Source: Pedobacter sp. MC2016-15 (GTDB taxonomy: Bacteria > Bacteroidota > Bacteroidia > Sphingobacteriales > Sphingobacteriaceae). Taken from it: a stretch of DNA of 64,000 nt. The translations under genes and the position numbers were made by a program. Below the pieces are notes generated by a model. It was given only the letters and a program-made list of their open reading frames with translations, was not told where the DNA came from and searched no databases. The stretch spans positions 186,001-250,000 of the forward strand of contig NZ_JAPIVS010000005.1 in assembly GCF_026239695.1 (NCBI RefSeq), given 5' to 3'. Of the stretch, positions 1-7,883 are shown in pieces; position 1 is the first letter of the stretch; each line of letters opens with the position of its first letter.

Positions 1-261
1 CTTTTTCATAAAATAAAATACTCGTCCGGATTCGAAAACAAAACCAGAGCCTGCGCCATAGTTTCCTTTGAAAATGTTTTCTTTAGGAGATAGTGATTGG
101 TTTAGCTCATTTCCAAGTCTGTTTATTCCCAGCCGGAAATAACCAGAACGAAAGGTCTTTAGGTCCTGAGCTTTTGATGAAATTGTAAACAGGGAAAGGG
201 TAATGAACAAGATTACATTAATCTGAATTTTGAGGGCAGTAATTTCTTTTGAAGATTGCAT
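1..261 (-). CDS. Exported protein of unknown function, N-terminal part only
   Basis: The reading frame starts at the ATG complementary to 259-261 and runs open for 87 codons off the left edge. Residues 1-31 look like a signal peptide: a lysine-containing start, a hydrophobic stretch around residues 13-27, then SSKAQ, which resembles a signal peptidase I site. The mature part that follows (FRSGYFRLGINRLGNEL) is glycine- and aromatic-rich, as seen in Bacteroidota outer-membrane beta-barrel or surface proteins, but 55 residues are too few to name a family. It is the only gene visible left of the 353-bp gap at 262-614. Export is fairly safe; function is unknown. Confidence 0.6.
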   Translation of the reverse strand, partial: MQSSKEITALKIQINVILFITLSLFTISSKAQDLKTFRSGYFRLGINRLGNELNQSLSPKENIFKGNYGAGSGFVFESGRVFYFMKK

Positions 262-614
262 TGTTTTGAGAGTTTGTTTTATGGAAATATATTTGGTGGT
301 TGGTTTTATACACTTAACTAGTCCGATATTATTGGGTTATTTGTTATAAGAAAAATAGACGTTTATGACGAAACGAATAATTATATGTAATTCAGTTAGT
401 TATAAACTAAATCGATTAATTTAGGTCGGGAATTTGACCGGAGATTTTAGAAAGGCAGCATCTGTATTCTAAACTTATAATGTAGAAACCCTATCCTTTC
501 ATGGATTTCTGGAAATACAGATAGGTTGCTCATTGTATTTCAAACATTAGGGCAAGCTACAAAGGATGAGCTGTAGGTAGATAGATAAGAAAGGACGAAG
601 TATAAAACTATTGT
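262..614. other. Intergenic stretch without a recognised gene
   Basis: AT-rich spacer between the exported protein and the DUF892 gene. It holds a long imperfect inverted repeat: ATCTGTATT at about 460-468 is complementary to AATACAGAT at about 513-521. This could be a terminator-like or RNA hairpin, but there is no T-run on either strand. No TAnnTTTG promoter was found. Confidence 0.35.
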
Positions 615-1142
615 TTAGCTCGTCATGTATTTTGATGAAATGAGTAATAATAAAGTTCGGTCAGATTTTGCCTCAATGTAATTTTCCTCCAGCAACTTGC
701 TAACCTGCGAATTTTTAATTTTAACAGCGGCCATCTGGAGAATCTGAAAAGAAGCCATTTCCACACTTTCAATATTTTGCAAATAAAAGATGATGGATAA
801 ATCCTGAAGTTCCGGTTCACCAGACTGTTCTTCAATCGCTTCGTAAGCGTCATTGATGAGACCTGTCAGGCCATGTATACTTCCTGTGTTAACTTCGGCA
901 TCCAACAGTGTATAGATCATTTGCATCCTTGCAATCTGCTTCTGGATATTCTCTGTCGTTTCTGCAATTGCGTTTTTCAGATCCGGAAATTCTGCCTGAA
1001 ATACCATTGAAGGGAGTTTTGAAAGGAGGTGCATCTTGGCAGCATAAATGCGGTCGAGATGTGTCACAAAGAATTTTTGCAGCCCTTCTGAACTTAAATT
1101 GATACGATCCCACGAATTTGGTCTGCCAGTTTTTTCAGCCAT
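615..1142 (-). CDS. DUF892 (YciE/YciF-like) ferritin-fold protein
   Basis: 175 aa. The N-terminal half has the DUF892 pattern: a helix with a LDRIYAAKMHLLSKLP core, then a helix with ETTENIQKQIARM, and further long helices typical of the ferritin-like four-helix fold. Members of this family (E. coli YciE/YciF type) are induced by osmotic, nutrient or oxidative stress; their chemistry is not settled. The length fits the family. The gene lies 4 bp downstream of a CheY-like regulator on the same strand, so the two are very likely cotranscribed. The C-terminal tail after residue 150 looks less typical. Family assignment is good; a precise role cannot be given. Confidence 0.8.
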   Translation of the reverse strand: MAEKTGRPNSWDRINLSSEGLQKFFVTHLDRIYAAKMHLLSKLPSMVFQAEFPDLKNAIAETTENIQKQIARMQMIYTLLDAEVNTGSIHGLTGLINDAYEAIEEQSGEPELQDLSIIFYLQNIESVEMASFQILQMAAVKIKNSQVSKLLEENYIEAKSDRTLLLLISSKYMTS

Positions 1143-1146
1143 AATA

Positions 1147-1518
1147 TTAATTTGTTGAATGTAGCAATTTGTTTACTCTATTTACAAGTGTTCCAATATC
1201 AAATGGCTTGTTTATGAAATCATCCGCTTTACATTCACTTGCAATCATCGCCAGATCGTATTCTGCTGATAACAGCACTACTGGGATTTGTCCTGTCTCT
1301 GAATCTGCTTTGAGCTCCCGACAAATTTCTGCACCGCTTTTCGGTGATCCCACGATTCTGATGTCCATAAGAATCAAATCTGGATGTATTATATTTACCT
1401 CATCAAGTGTTGTGCCTGTTGAGTTTATTACTGTCTGAAATCCCTCGTCGGTCAAAATGATCTTAAGAATGGCCAGGATGTTTGGATCGTCTTCAATAAT
1501 TAAGATCTTTTTTGTCAT
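1147..1518 (-). CDS. Single-domain response regulator (CheY-like receiver)
   Basis: 123 aa, just one receiver domain and no output domain. Visible landmarks are the acidic pair D10-D11, the phosphoacceptor D52 in LILMDIRI, S84 at the conserved Ser/Thr position and K104 in NKPF. It should accept phosphate from a histidine kinase and act by protein contact. It heads a two-gene unit with the DUF892 gene and follows a PAS-AraC gene by 51 bp on the same strand. No cognate kinase sits beside it; the large PAS kinases at 12.0 and 35.3 kb are possible but unproven partners. A stress-signalling role with the DUF892 protein is inference from adjacency. Confidence 0.9.
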   Translation of the reverse strand: MTKKILIIEDDPNILAILKIILTDEGFQTVINSTGTTLDEVNIIHPDLILMDIRIVGSPKSGAEICRELKADSETGQIPVVLLSAEYDLAMIASECKADDFINKPFDIGTLVNRVNKLLHSTN

Positions 1519-1569
1519 AGGTTATTTTTTAATAAATCATGTGATCATGATCTACAGTTTTTTATGTTT

Positions 1570-2502
1570 TCATAACAACTCTGAAATATCGATGCCGTAG
1601 ACCTGATGAAACAGTGTTTTAAAATGGGCGGTAGAAGTATATCCTGCAATAGCGGCAATCTCACTGATTGTCCGGTATTTACCATATGAAATAGCTTCCC
1701 ATGCTAAATGCAGGCGTATAGTTCTTACCAGTTTATTAGGCGTTGTTCCAAGAATCCTTTGTACCTGTCTGAACAATTGTCGTTGACTACAAGCCATATC
1801 TGAACTTAACTTCTTCAGGCTGATATCCTGGACTGCGGCATATTGTCGTACCAGCATCTCAAATCTATTTAACCAAAGCTGGTCCTTTTGATCTACGGCT
1901 GAACTAGAGCCAATCCACTTCAGATTAGAGTCGTCTGGACTGAGTACAGGTAAGATGATATCGATATCTGCAGCAAACATTTTCATCTGCTCGGTATTGA
2001 GCTGAGAGATGATCTCTGCTACACGATCCACACCATTTGTTTTTTTGATGGATGTTACGTTTTTCGCAATCGCGAAAATCAGATTGTCACGTTCAACTGG
2101 CACTGCAGTCCAAAACAACCAAACTGTGGATTTATCCTTCGCAATAAATCTGTTTTCAAAACTTAGTACCGTTTCTCCTCTGCGCAGTCTTTCTGCTGTT
2201 TTTGCAGCTAATTCACGATCACCGGGGTGAATAAATGTGTCAACAGGTGAATTGAGCAGTTCAGATGTCGGATAACCAAGTGTAGTAGCTACTGCCGGGT
2301 TAATTTTTTTAAAGTATCCATCAAACCCTACGATGCATATCAGGTCGGGTGATAATTCAAAAAAATATTCCAGGTCGAACTGGTCGTCTCGTGTTTTCGT
2401 TCTCATCTGGATCGGTGGTTCAGGGCCCATTTTCTTCATTAGCAAAAACGGCAAATTAGTGTTATTGTTTCGAAACTGATACCCTGCAACGTATTTTGGC
2501 AA
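1570..2502 (-). CDS. PAS domain-AraC family transcriptional regulator
   Basis: 310 aa. Residues about 45-150 form a PAS sensor (FELSPDLICIVGFDGYFKKI, then YPTSELL and IHPGD), ending in a PAC-like segment. Residues about 215-310 form an AraC-type double helix-turn-helix (MACSQRQLFRQVQRI, then SEIAAIAGYTSTAHFKTLF). The order PAS then HTH suggests a one-component regulator sensing an intracellular signal or cofactor. Several internal methionines (residues 22, 25, 33) precede the PAS domain, so the true start may be a little downstream. Targets are unknown; the nearby receiver/DUF892 pair is an obvious candidate. Confidence 0.85.
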   Translation of the reverse strand: MPKYVAGYQFRNNNTNLPFLLMKKMGPEPPIQMRTKTRDDQFDLEYFFELSPDLICIVGFDGYFKKINPAVATTLGYPTSELLNSPVDTFIHPGDRELAAKTAERLRRGETVLSFENRFIAKDKSTVWLFWTAVPVERDNLIFAIAKNVTSIKKTNGVDRVAEIISQLNTEQMKMFAADIDIILPVLSPDDSNLKWIGSSSAVDQKDQLWLNRFEMLVRQYAAVQDISLKKLSSDMACSQRQLFRQVQRILGTTPNKLVRTIRLHLAWEAISYGKYRTISEIAAIAGYTSTAHFKTLFHQVYGIDISELL

Positions 2503-3037
2503 GTTTGGGAAAGATTAGGCAATTTCGCTCTCTATCCTTCTGCCGGGAGTCTCAATTATATACCGTAACACTTATAGGTGTTCTCGAAAAAATCCTGTAA
2601 CTCATGTCCCGGTTTTTTACATGAAGGCTATTTTGGAATGCTGTTTAGTTCATACAGGGCTGAGCTGCTATCGTTGAAATAGTGTGAGATTGTATGAAAT
2701 TCTCCTGCCACTTTCAGAAAAAAATATGCGAGATGTAAACGAATGTTTAAAGGTGATAGTTCCTGTTGGCAACATCGTGCCTAATAGAAACAGCTGCCTC
2801 CTTAACTGCAATATCGGCAATATTAACACCCATTTCTGTAAGCTATATCAAATCTTGGCACAAAAACATGAGCACACATTGATCCTCACAGCTGATTTAG
2901 ATGGTGCTCCATATGCTGTATATAATCCAGGATTAAAAACTCGAGCGTCAGGGGATCACCATTTCCAGTGTAAACAATTTCGGTGCTGTAAGATACTTAA
3001 ATATCTCACAAGTGATCGAAAGTCAACTACTTAAATC
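2503..3037. other. Intergenic stretch without a convincing gene
   Basis: 535 bp between the PAS-AraC gene and the small membrane-protein genes, all on the minus strand. A 116-codon plus-strand frame lies here (2684-3034), but it has odd composition (many Cys, Asn and His), no recognisable domain and no ribosome-binding site, so I do not accept it. The sequence looks more like decayed coding DNA than a regulatory region. Confidence 0.3.
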
Positions 3038-3580
3038 TTATGCTATTTTTAGATGCTTAAGAAACACATCTGATGTAGAAGTTTCTGGTAAAAATAATAG
3101 ACTTTTAGTACTAAGCTCCAGATCTCTCTTGAGTTTCTGCAGGATTTTGATTGAGCGGAGACCGGCGTAAATGTAACCCGACACAGTACCGATTAGAAAA
3201 AAGTGCCTTCTGATCAAATATTGATTTAAGAGCTCATTGTATTCAGAATATATTTTGCTGTATTCTGGACTATCGTTACAGGCAAGTTGTAGACGGTCCT
3301 CAAAAGCTATGAGCTGAGGATCATCTTTATGGGTTTTGTAAAGATATAATGCATGAAAAATATTGAGCGAACTCAGATTATTTTTCATTTTCGAAATGGA
3401 TGAATCCAGATATAGAAACATCCAATCATCACTGCTTACGAAACCATTAATCGCCTGATCACGTAGTTTGTATTTTAAACGGGACAGAAGTATTTCGAAC
3501 TTTCTGTTGTTGTAAATTCGATATTGTTGTAATGCGTAATGTATGATGAATGCAAATAAAAAAGTGATAATGTAATTCAT
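3038..3580 (-). CDS. Membrane-anchored protein of unknown function
   Basis: 180 aa. Residues 1-17 are one hydrophobic segment (IITFLFAFIIHYALQQY), so the protein is probably anchored by its N terminus. The rest is basic, helical and rich in Arg, Lys, Tyr and Leu, with another weakly hydrophobic stretch near residues 127-145. Its start codon overlaps the stop of the upstream 134-aa gene by 4 bp, indicating translational coupling. I recognise no family. The AT-rich composition and lack of known relatives suggest an accessory gene pair. Confidence 0.55.
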   Translation of the reverse strand: MNYIITFLFAFIIHYALQQYRIYNNRKFEILLSRLKYKLRDQAINGFVSSDDWMFLYLDSSISKMKNNLSSLNIFHALYLYKTHKDDPQLIAFEDRLQLACNDSPEYSKIYSEYNELLNQYLIRRHFFLIGTVSGYIYAGLRSIKILQKLKRDLELSTKSLLFLPETSTSDVFLKHLKIA

Positions 3581-3981
3581 GGTAATCCTTTAGTAGATTT
3601 CAATTTTTTGATAATTAATCTTTCGTGGTATATTTCAATTTCCGTCCTGAGGCGTTCAATTTCTGCTTTGTCCATGGCTCTGAGAGTTAGAAAAGTGAAC
3701 CATTGTATAATGTAAATGATCGTTGAGAATATTAAGGTTACAATCGTTAATGATTGTAAATGGGAGTTATTTTTTAAAAGTATCCATTTATCGATCATCT
3801 CAGCTTTTTGTAGATCACTGGAAAAGCTATATGTACCTCCAACTATCGAAATAATAATAAATCCTGGCAAGCCTATTCTGGAGATAATGTCCGTGCCTAA
3901 AAGAATAAATCCTGAGAAGGGATCATGGACCCGCTTTCTGTTATGTGACTTATTTGCTTTATGAGGTCTAATATTCGACAT
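3577..3981 (-). CDS. Small two-helix membrane protein of unknown function
   Basis: 134 aa. After a basic, His-rich N terminus there are two clear membrane segments, about residues 24-50 (FILLGTDIISRIGLPGFIIIS) and 78-97 (TIVTLIFSTIIYIIQWF). A charged helical tail follows (KAEIERLRTEIEIYHERL) that could form a short coiled coil. It is the first gene of a pair with the 180-aa membrane protein (4-bp overlap), and a good minus-strand promoter lies just upstream. Topology and pairing would allow a membrane complex, but no function can be named. Confidence 0.6.
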   Translation of the reverse strand: MSNIRPHKANKSHNRKRVHDPFSGFILLGTDIISRIGLPGFIIISIVGGTYSFSSDLQKAEMIDKWILLKNNSHLQSLTIVTLIFSTIIYIIQWFTFLTLRAMDKAEIERLRTEIEIYHERLIIKKLKSTKGLP

Positions 3982-3997
3982 TCGCTTACATTAAACT

Positions 3998-4030
3998 CAA
4001 ATATACAAAATTACATATTTAAGAAACAAA
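3998..4030 (-). promoter_or_regulatory. Promoter for the two small membrane-protein genes
   Basis: On the minus strand a -7 box TATATTTG (3998-4005) is preceded by TTTG (4027-4030) at a 21-bp spacer, matching the Bacteroidota consensus TTTG-N19..21-TAnnTTTG. A second -7-like TAATTTTG overlaps at 4006-4013. Predicted transcription start is near 3991, ten bases before the ATG at 3981. Confidence 0.5.
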
Positions 4031-4108
4031 TTAATTTAATAAGATTATTTAGTTCTTCAAGTATTACACTGTTTGCTGTAAATCTTGCTTTGGAGAACTG
4101 ATCTCAGA

Positions 4109-4990
4109 TCATGACGCACCTCTGTTAAACCCAATAGTCTCCCGGTAATTCTGAGGCGAGATATCCGTTTTACTTTTAAAAACCCTGCTAAAATAATACT
4201 CATCCTCATATCCAAGCTCCCAGGCAATGGCCTTTACAGTTTTTCCTGTCAGGTACAATTCCCTTTTTGCTTCAACAATAATCCGCTCAGTGATCAGGTC
4301 TGAAAGCGTTTTATTAAAATGGCTTTTCGTCATCCTCGTGAGGGCTACCGGTGTCACATTCAATAGATCAGCATAATCACTTGCTGAATGTTTTAACCTG
4401 AAATTCTCCTCAATCGCATTCCTCAGATTCTGTATCATCAGCCGCTGCTTTCCGCTGAGTTCATCTGTTTCCTGAATAGACTGCTGGGCAACCTTTATCC
4501 TCGTGGCCTGCACCAGCAGAATTTTCATGTAGGAGACGATCACTTCATCAGATCTCAGTTCGTCCCTTTTCAACTCATCCACAATCTGACTGACGTTAAA
4601 CAAAAGACTTTTCCTTGCACTTTCTTCGAGTTGGATAAACGGTTCATCATAGATATTGTTAAACAAAATACCATTGCAGGCAATCTCTTTATGGTGCCTG
4701 TAGATGCAAAAGAAATCGTGGTGGAACTGTATGCAAACCCCTGTAAGCACTCCTTTTGTCTTCAGCATGAATGGCTGATAGGGGTAAAATGCAAACATCG
4801 TATTTTCGCCGAAATGATATTCAGTAAGATCAACCTTAGCCAATCCTTCACCTGCATTGATAATGATCAGAGTGAAATAATTATTGCGTTGCATGTGATC
4901 AAAATAGCTGTCATTGTCAAACTCAAAAACTTTGAAAGACAAATTCCCATTCTGCTGGTTTACAAGTGTATAAACAGATTGTGATAACAT
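4109..4990 (-). CDS. AraC family transcriptional regulator
   Basis: 293 aa. An N-terminal cupin-like sensor region (residues 1-150) is followed by an AraC DNA-binding domain at about 190-285 (ASDYADLLNVTPVALTRMTK, then KAIAWELGYEDEYYFSRVF and SPQNYRE). It is the last gene of the minus-strand run DsrE-like, split-barrel, ferredoxin, deaminase, regulator, and starts 5 bp after the deaminase stop. It probably controls this operon, including itself. A pair of identical 11-bp direct repeats 21 bp apart lies upstream of the first gene (7295-7326) and would suit such a protein. The effector is unknown. Confidence 0.88.
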   Translation of the reverse strand: MLSQSVYTLVNQQNGNLSFKVFEFDNDSYFDHMQRNNYFTLIIINAGEGLAKVDLTEYHFGENTMFAFYPYQPFMLKTKGVLTGVCIQFHHDFFCIYRHHKEIACNGILFNNIYDEPFIQLEESARKSLLFNVSQIVDELKRDELRSDEVIVSYMKILLVQATRIKVAQQSIQETDELSGKQRLMIQNLRNAIEENFRLKHSASDYADLLNVTPVALTRMTKSHFNKTLSDLITERIIVEAKRELYLTGKTVKAIAWELGYEDEYYFSRVFKSKTDISPQNYRETIGFNRGAS

Positions 4991-4995
4991 GATTA

Positions 4996-5460
4996 TTATT
5001 TATTTAAGGTCGCTGAAAATTGTGAATTGAGTAGATTACACTCTTCCAGGCAGATGCCCCCTGTGATCATTGGTTTGCTGCCCCATTTGGGAACATCCTC
5101 TGTAGAGAGAAGACTGAACTGTGATGTTAGTCCGCCAATATAAGGCACTGCCGTCCCGTAAACTATCTCCGGGATCCTGTGGTGTCTGATCATGTAGGAG
5201 CACATGATGCAAGGTTCATGCGTTGTAAACATATAGGCTTCATGTAAATGATCAGCATATCCATTACCTATTGCCGACCTGATCGCCAGAATTTCTGCAT
5301 GATTAGTAATGTCGCCCGTAGATTTACCTGATTCTATCCCTGTTCCAATGATATTTCCGTCAAGCACCAGTATCGCGCCCACAGGTGGATTGCCAGCTGC
5401 AAGCGCCATGTTGGCAAGGCTCAGGCATTGGTGCATATAATATTCAGCTTCCTTGTGCAT
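4996..5460 (-). CDS. Nucleoside deaminase (CMP/dCMP deaminase family)
   Basis: 154 aa from the ATG at 5458-5460; a longer frame upstream runs through the ferredoxin gene and is not real. The zinc site is clear: H54 and E56 in NHAEI, then P83-C84 and C87 in PCIMC. This is the H-x-E...P-C-x-x-C signature of cytidine/guanine/tRNA-adenosine deaminases. The length and the GNPPVGAILV motif resemble free-base deaminases of the guanine or cytosine type, but substrate cannot be fixed from sequence. It sits 4 bp after the ferredoxin stop and 5 bp before the AraC gene. Its place with flavin and iron-sulfur genes suggests a catabolic or detoxifying operon; that is inference. Confidence 0.85.
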   Translation of the reverse strand: MHKEAEYYMHQCLSLANMALAAGNPPVGAILVLDGNIIGTGIESGKSTGDITNHAEILAIRSAIGNGYADHLHEAYMFTTHEPCIMCSYMIRHHRIPEIVYGTAVPYIGGLTSQFSLLSTEDVPKWGSKPMITGGICLEECNLLNSQFSATLNK

Positions 5461-5464
5461 AGTT

Positions 5465-5860
5465 TTATAATTCAATCTCCATATCTGATAAAGGTCTTGC
5501 GCAGCAAATAAAGATTTTACCGTCCAATGGCTCCATAAAAGGCTCCGGATCATACTCATAATCACCAGTAACAAGTTTTGTTTCGCAGGTACCACAGGTT
5601 CCCATCCTGCAATTATTGGGAGGAGTTAATCCTACCGATTCACACAACTCCAGTACGCTGCCTTTACTTTGATCCCAGATTATGGTCATATCTGATTTGA
5701 GCAGCTTTATTGTGTGCGTCAGATTCCCCTCAGCAATATGATCATTGGCCGTAGCAAAATACTCATTATATCTCTGAGAATCATCAGCGCTCTGTTGTTT
5801 CATTTCGCCCGGCAAATTCTCAGGATTTGTCTTATCGTCATTTTTATCTATTGATAACAT
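5465..5860 (-). CDS. 2Fe-2S ferredoxin-domain protein
   Basis: 131 aa. The C-terminal 80 residues form a plant-type 2Fe-2S domain: C84, C89 and C92 in NNCRMGTCGTC (C-x4-C-x2-C), with the fourth ligand C120 in FICCARP. The first 50 residues are polar and probably flexible. In many bacteria this domain is fused behind a flavin reductase or behind a pyridoxamine-oxidase-like split barrel; here it is a separate gene 4 bp after such a split barrel, with no reductase domain between. It likely passes electrons to or from the neighbouring flavoprotein. Confidence 0.88.
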   Translation of the reverse strand: MLSIDKNDDKTNPENLPGEMKQQSADDSQRYNEYFATANDHIAEGNLTHTIKLLKSDMTIIWDQSKGSVLELCESVGLTPPNNCRMGTCGTCETKLVTGDYEYDPEPFMEPLDGKIFICCARPLSDMEIEL

Positions 5861-5864
5861 TTTG

Positions 5865-6782
5865 TTAAGGATTAAATGGTGAATACTCTAAAAAGCTCCA
5901 TCCTACACGATGATGTTCAAGCGTATGTATCCAGCGTGCAGGTTTGAATAGCCAGAAACGGCCGGTACCTTTGGTTCTAAGCAGGTCATCCTCAGCGTTC
6001 TGATCAAAAAGCAAACTCGCAGTACCAGTCAGCTGCAGCGTCTCTCTTTTTTCAAAGTCAATAAAGAGCAGTCCCACTTTAGGATTCTGCAGTACATTGC
6101 CGAAGGTATTGAAGAAGCTGGCACCCGGGTAATCCGGTATCTTCAAAACACCATCCTCATCTACCTGCAGAAAACCAGGATTACCACCGCGGTGTGAAAC
6201 ATCCAGATGTCCGTCTTCTCCTGCGCTGGCTACGAAGAAAGTATCAGTATCCCTGATCCAACTGATCATCACCTCGGTAAGCCCAACACCTTCGCTAGTC
6301 CCCGATTGTGTTTTTTCAAAATATTCAGGCATGGAGATGACCCTGCGCTGGATATATTTAGGGCAATTGGGATAAGACTGATCCACGCTAAGCTCGATCT
6401 TTGATCCCTCCATAGTAACACTTCCGTTAACCCTCAGTCTTTTACGGGAGTCCAGTTCAATAAAGAGGCTGCCGATCTGGTTGTCCGTACTGATGTTCCC
6501 GTAAAAGATATCATCGGGATTACTCACCAGCTTTTCCCTGTCGAAAACCACCAGTGCAGGATCTGCGACTTTCACAAAGCCAAAGTTGCCAATCAGGATT
6601 GATGCCCACAGTTCGCCTTCCTGATTTCTGCTGCCCACGACTGCCATGGGTTGCTTTTCTACAAAATTGATGGCCCCCTTAACAATGAAGGGAGTAACGA
6701 GCTTCTTGTTCTGATCGGCTATCTCTGCTTCGCCGACACGCTTCTGGATTTCAAGCTCACCATCGTGATACACATTTTCCAT
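5865..6782 (-). CDS. Pyridoxamine 5'-phosphate oxidase-like flavoprotein (FMN split barrel)
   Basis: 305 aa. Two split-barrel-type stretches are visible: around residues 40-150 (MAVVGSRNQEGELWASILIG, then LFIELDSRKRLRVNG) and 170-290 (TFFVASAGEDGHLDVSHRGG, then GLLFIDFEKRETLQLTG). This is the form found in flavin-dependent PPOX-class proteins that are often fused to ferredoxin-reductase modules. It should bind FMN and act as an oxidoreductase in the cytoplasm. It is second in the operon, after the DsrE-like gene (54-bp gap) and before the ferredoxin (4-bp gap). No electron-supplying reductase is encoded here, so one must come from elsewhere. Confidence 0.85.
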   Translation of the reverse strand: MENVYHDGELEIQKRVGEAEIADQNKKLVTPFIVKGAINFVEKQPMAVVGSRNQEGELWASILIGNFGFVKVADPALVVFDREKLVSNPDDIFYGNISTDNQIGSLFIELDSRKRLRVNGSVTMEGSKIELSVDQSYPNCPKYIQRRVISMPEYFEKTQSGTSEGVGLTEVMISWIRDTDTFFVASAGEDGHLDVSHRGGNPGFLQVDEDGVLKIPDYPGASFFNTFGNVLQNPKVGLLFIDFEKRETLQLTGTASLLFDQNAEDDLLRTKGTGRFWLFKPARWIHTLEHHRVGWSFLEYSPFNP

Positions 6783-6836
6783 ATGTTATGAATAAATCAC
6801 CGCCTCCCGGAAAGAGAGAACGGTGATAAGTAAAGA

Positions 6837-7202
6837 CTAAAAAATAAGGACATCGTAGCCGTCTTTCCTTAGGTTAAGGAAACTTGGGAGACCGGCAGTT
6901 CCGGGAACCTTGTTGTCATCCAGATGGTCATATCCGGAGATATCAGCCCCAAATACGGCGGCACATCCTGTAGAAATTCCTTCTACCTTATCTTTTACTT
7001 CGAGGAAAAGACCGTGCACAGGGTGATCTGATTTCTCCAGCTGCTCCGGCCATCTGGTTCCGGTGCCCTGGAAGATGATTTTCACCTCTTCAGCTGCATG
7101 TTTGAAGTCGTACGCTGCTGCCAGTGCATTAAATACTCTTCCGAGTGCTTCTTCTGAGCCTGCTTTGGGATCAGAAAGAATGACGATTGCTGTTTTACTC
7201 AT
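6837..7202 (-). CDS. DsrE-family protein
   Basis: 121 aa. It starts with the beta-strand AIVILSDP and has the DsrE fold pattern (FNALAAAYDFKHAAEEVKII, then a Gly-rich GISTGCAAVFGAD segment). The family includes sulfur-relay proteins and many small proteins of unknown role. Cys80-like CAAVFGA is the only cysteine and lies where sulfur-carrying members have one, but a sulfur role is not proven. It is the first gene of the operon with the flavoprotein, ferredoxin, deaminase and AraC regulator. The upstream region holds the candidate regulator site at 7295-7326. Confidence 0.75.
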   Translation of the reverse strand: MSKTAIVILSDPKAGSEEALGRVFNALAAAYDFKHAAEEVKIIFQGTGTRWPEQLEKSDHPVHGLFLEVKDKVEGISTGCAAVFGADISGYDHLDDNKVPGTAGLPSFLNLRKDGYDVLIF

Positions 7203-7294
7203 GTTTATCGATTTATTTACAGTACAAAGATGGGCCGCCCGGGACTGGCAGAGAATGGAGATTTTTTACAATTTGATGGATGAATTAGCGATCA

Positions 7295-7326
7295 GATTTG
7301 TCCATGGGATAGTTTGATTTGTCCAT
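7295..7326 (-). promoter_or_regulatory. Candidate AraC operator: two direct repeats 21 bp apart
   Basis: GATTTGTCCAT occurs exactly at 7295-7305 and again at 7316-7326. The start-to-start distance of 21 bp is two helical turns, the typical spacing for the two half-sites of an AraC-family activator. The sites lie 93-124 bp upstream of the DsrE-like start (7202). No strong -7 box follows (best is CATCTTTG at about 7225-7232), which fits an activator-dependent promoter. The regulator at 4109-4990 is the obvious candidate to bind here. Confidence 0.45.
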
Positions 7327-7342
7327 TCCCGGTCGAGGGCTG

Positions 7343-7750
7343 ATGATGCATATTTACCGTATGACGAAGGATCTCCATTGCAGCACAATAATAAAAGACA
7401 ATCCTGATGTATTATCCTGGAATGAGGATATTTATATGTTCCATTACCGGCAGTTGCATGAAATAGAAAAAGCCAACATGTGCGTGCATATGAACCTCGT
7501 CAGTATCGTTGTTCATGGAACAAAGGAAATCCTGGATCAGGGGAGTAAGCTGATAGTACCAGCAGGGTCAGGCTAATTTATGAAAAAGGGCTGCTACCTC
7601 GTTACAGATAAAGTAGATCCGGATAGGGGATATGAATCGATTATTATATTTTTTTCAGATGCCTGGCTGCGTACGCAGGTAGATAGTATATTGGCTTGTT
7701 CCAGCGGTGCTACATCAGAAACAATGCAATCCACTGTGGTATGCAGGTAA
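7343..7750 (+). pseudogene. Broken AraC-family regulator (sensor half only)
   Basis: The frame from the ATGs at 7343/7346 encodes an AraC-type N-terminal sensor (MHIYRMTKDLHC, then VSIVVHGTKEIL). It meets an in-frame TAA at 7574-7576 and continues at once with a matching sequence (FMKKGCYLVTDKVDPDRGYE, then IIIFFSDAWL) to a second stop at 7748-7750. Homology seems to fade after about 7690, and the DNA-binding half is missing. This is therefore a truncated gene with a nonsense mutation. It is divergent from the DsrE operon and may once have been its regulator. Codon recoding of the TAA is unlikely because the C-terminal half is also gone. Confidence 0.65.
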
Positions 7751-7779
7751 AGAGAAATATAAATAATTTATTTTCTTTA

Positions 7780-7810
7780 TTGTTTAATTAAATCTTTGTG
7801 ATTACATTTG
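7780..7810 (+). promoter_or_regulatory. Promoter reading into the tandem RNA elements
   Basis: TTG at 7780-7782 and a perfect -7 box TACATTTG at 7803-7810 are separated by 20 bp, matching the Bacteroidota housekeeping promoter. Transcription would start near 7817 and enter the two structured elements at 7884-7953 and 7975-8077. Further -7-like boxes lie at 7856-7863 (TAATTTTG) and 7962-7969 (TATATTTG), but neither has a well-spaced -33 partner. Confidence 0.5.
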
Positions 7811-7883
7811 TGATGTTAAAATAAACTGTATATGAGTAATTGTTAAATAATATATTAATTTTGTAACATCTCAAAATATTTGA

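Noticed and set aside
2684..3034. 116-codon plus-strand frame between the PAS-AraC gene and the small membrane-protein genes
   Set aside because: Odd composition (many Cys, Asn, His), no domain, no ribosome-binding site and no promoter; more likely decayed or non-coding DNA.
5461..5595. 45-codon upstream extension of the deaminase frame
   Set aside because: It lies inside the ferredoxin gene; family similarity begins at the ATG at 5460.
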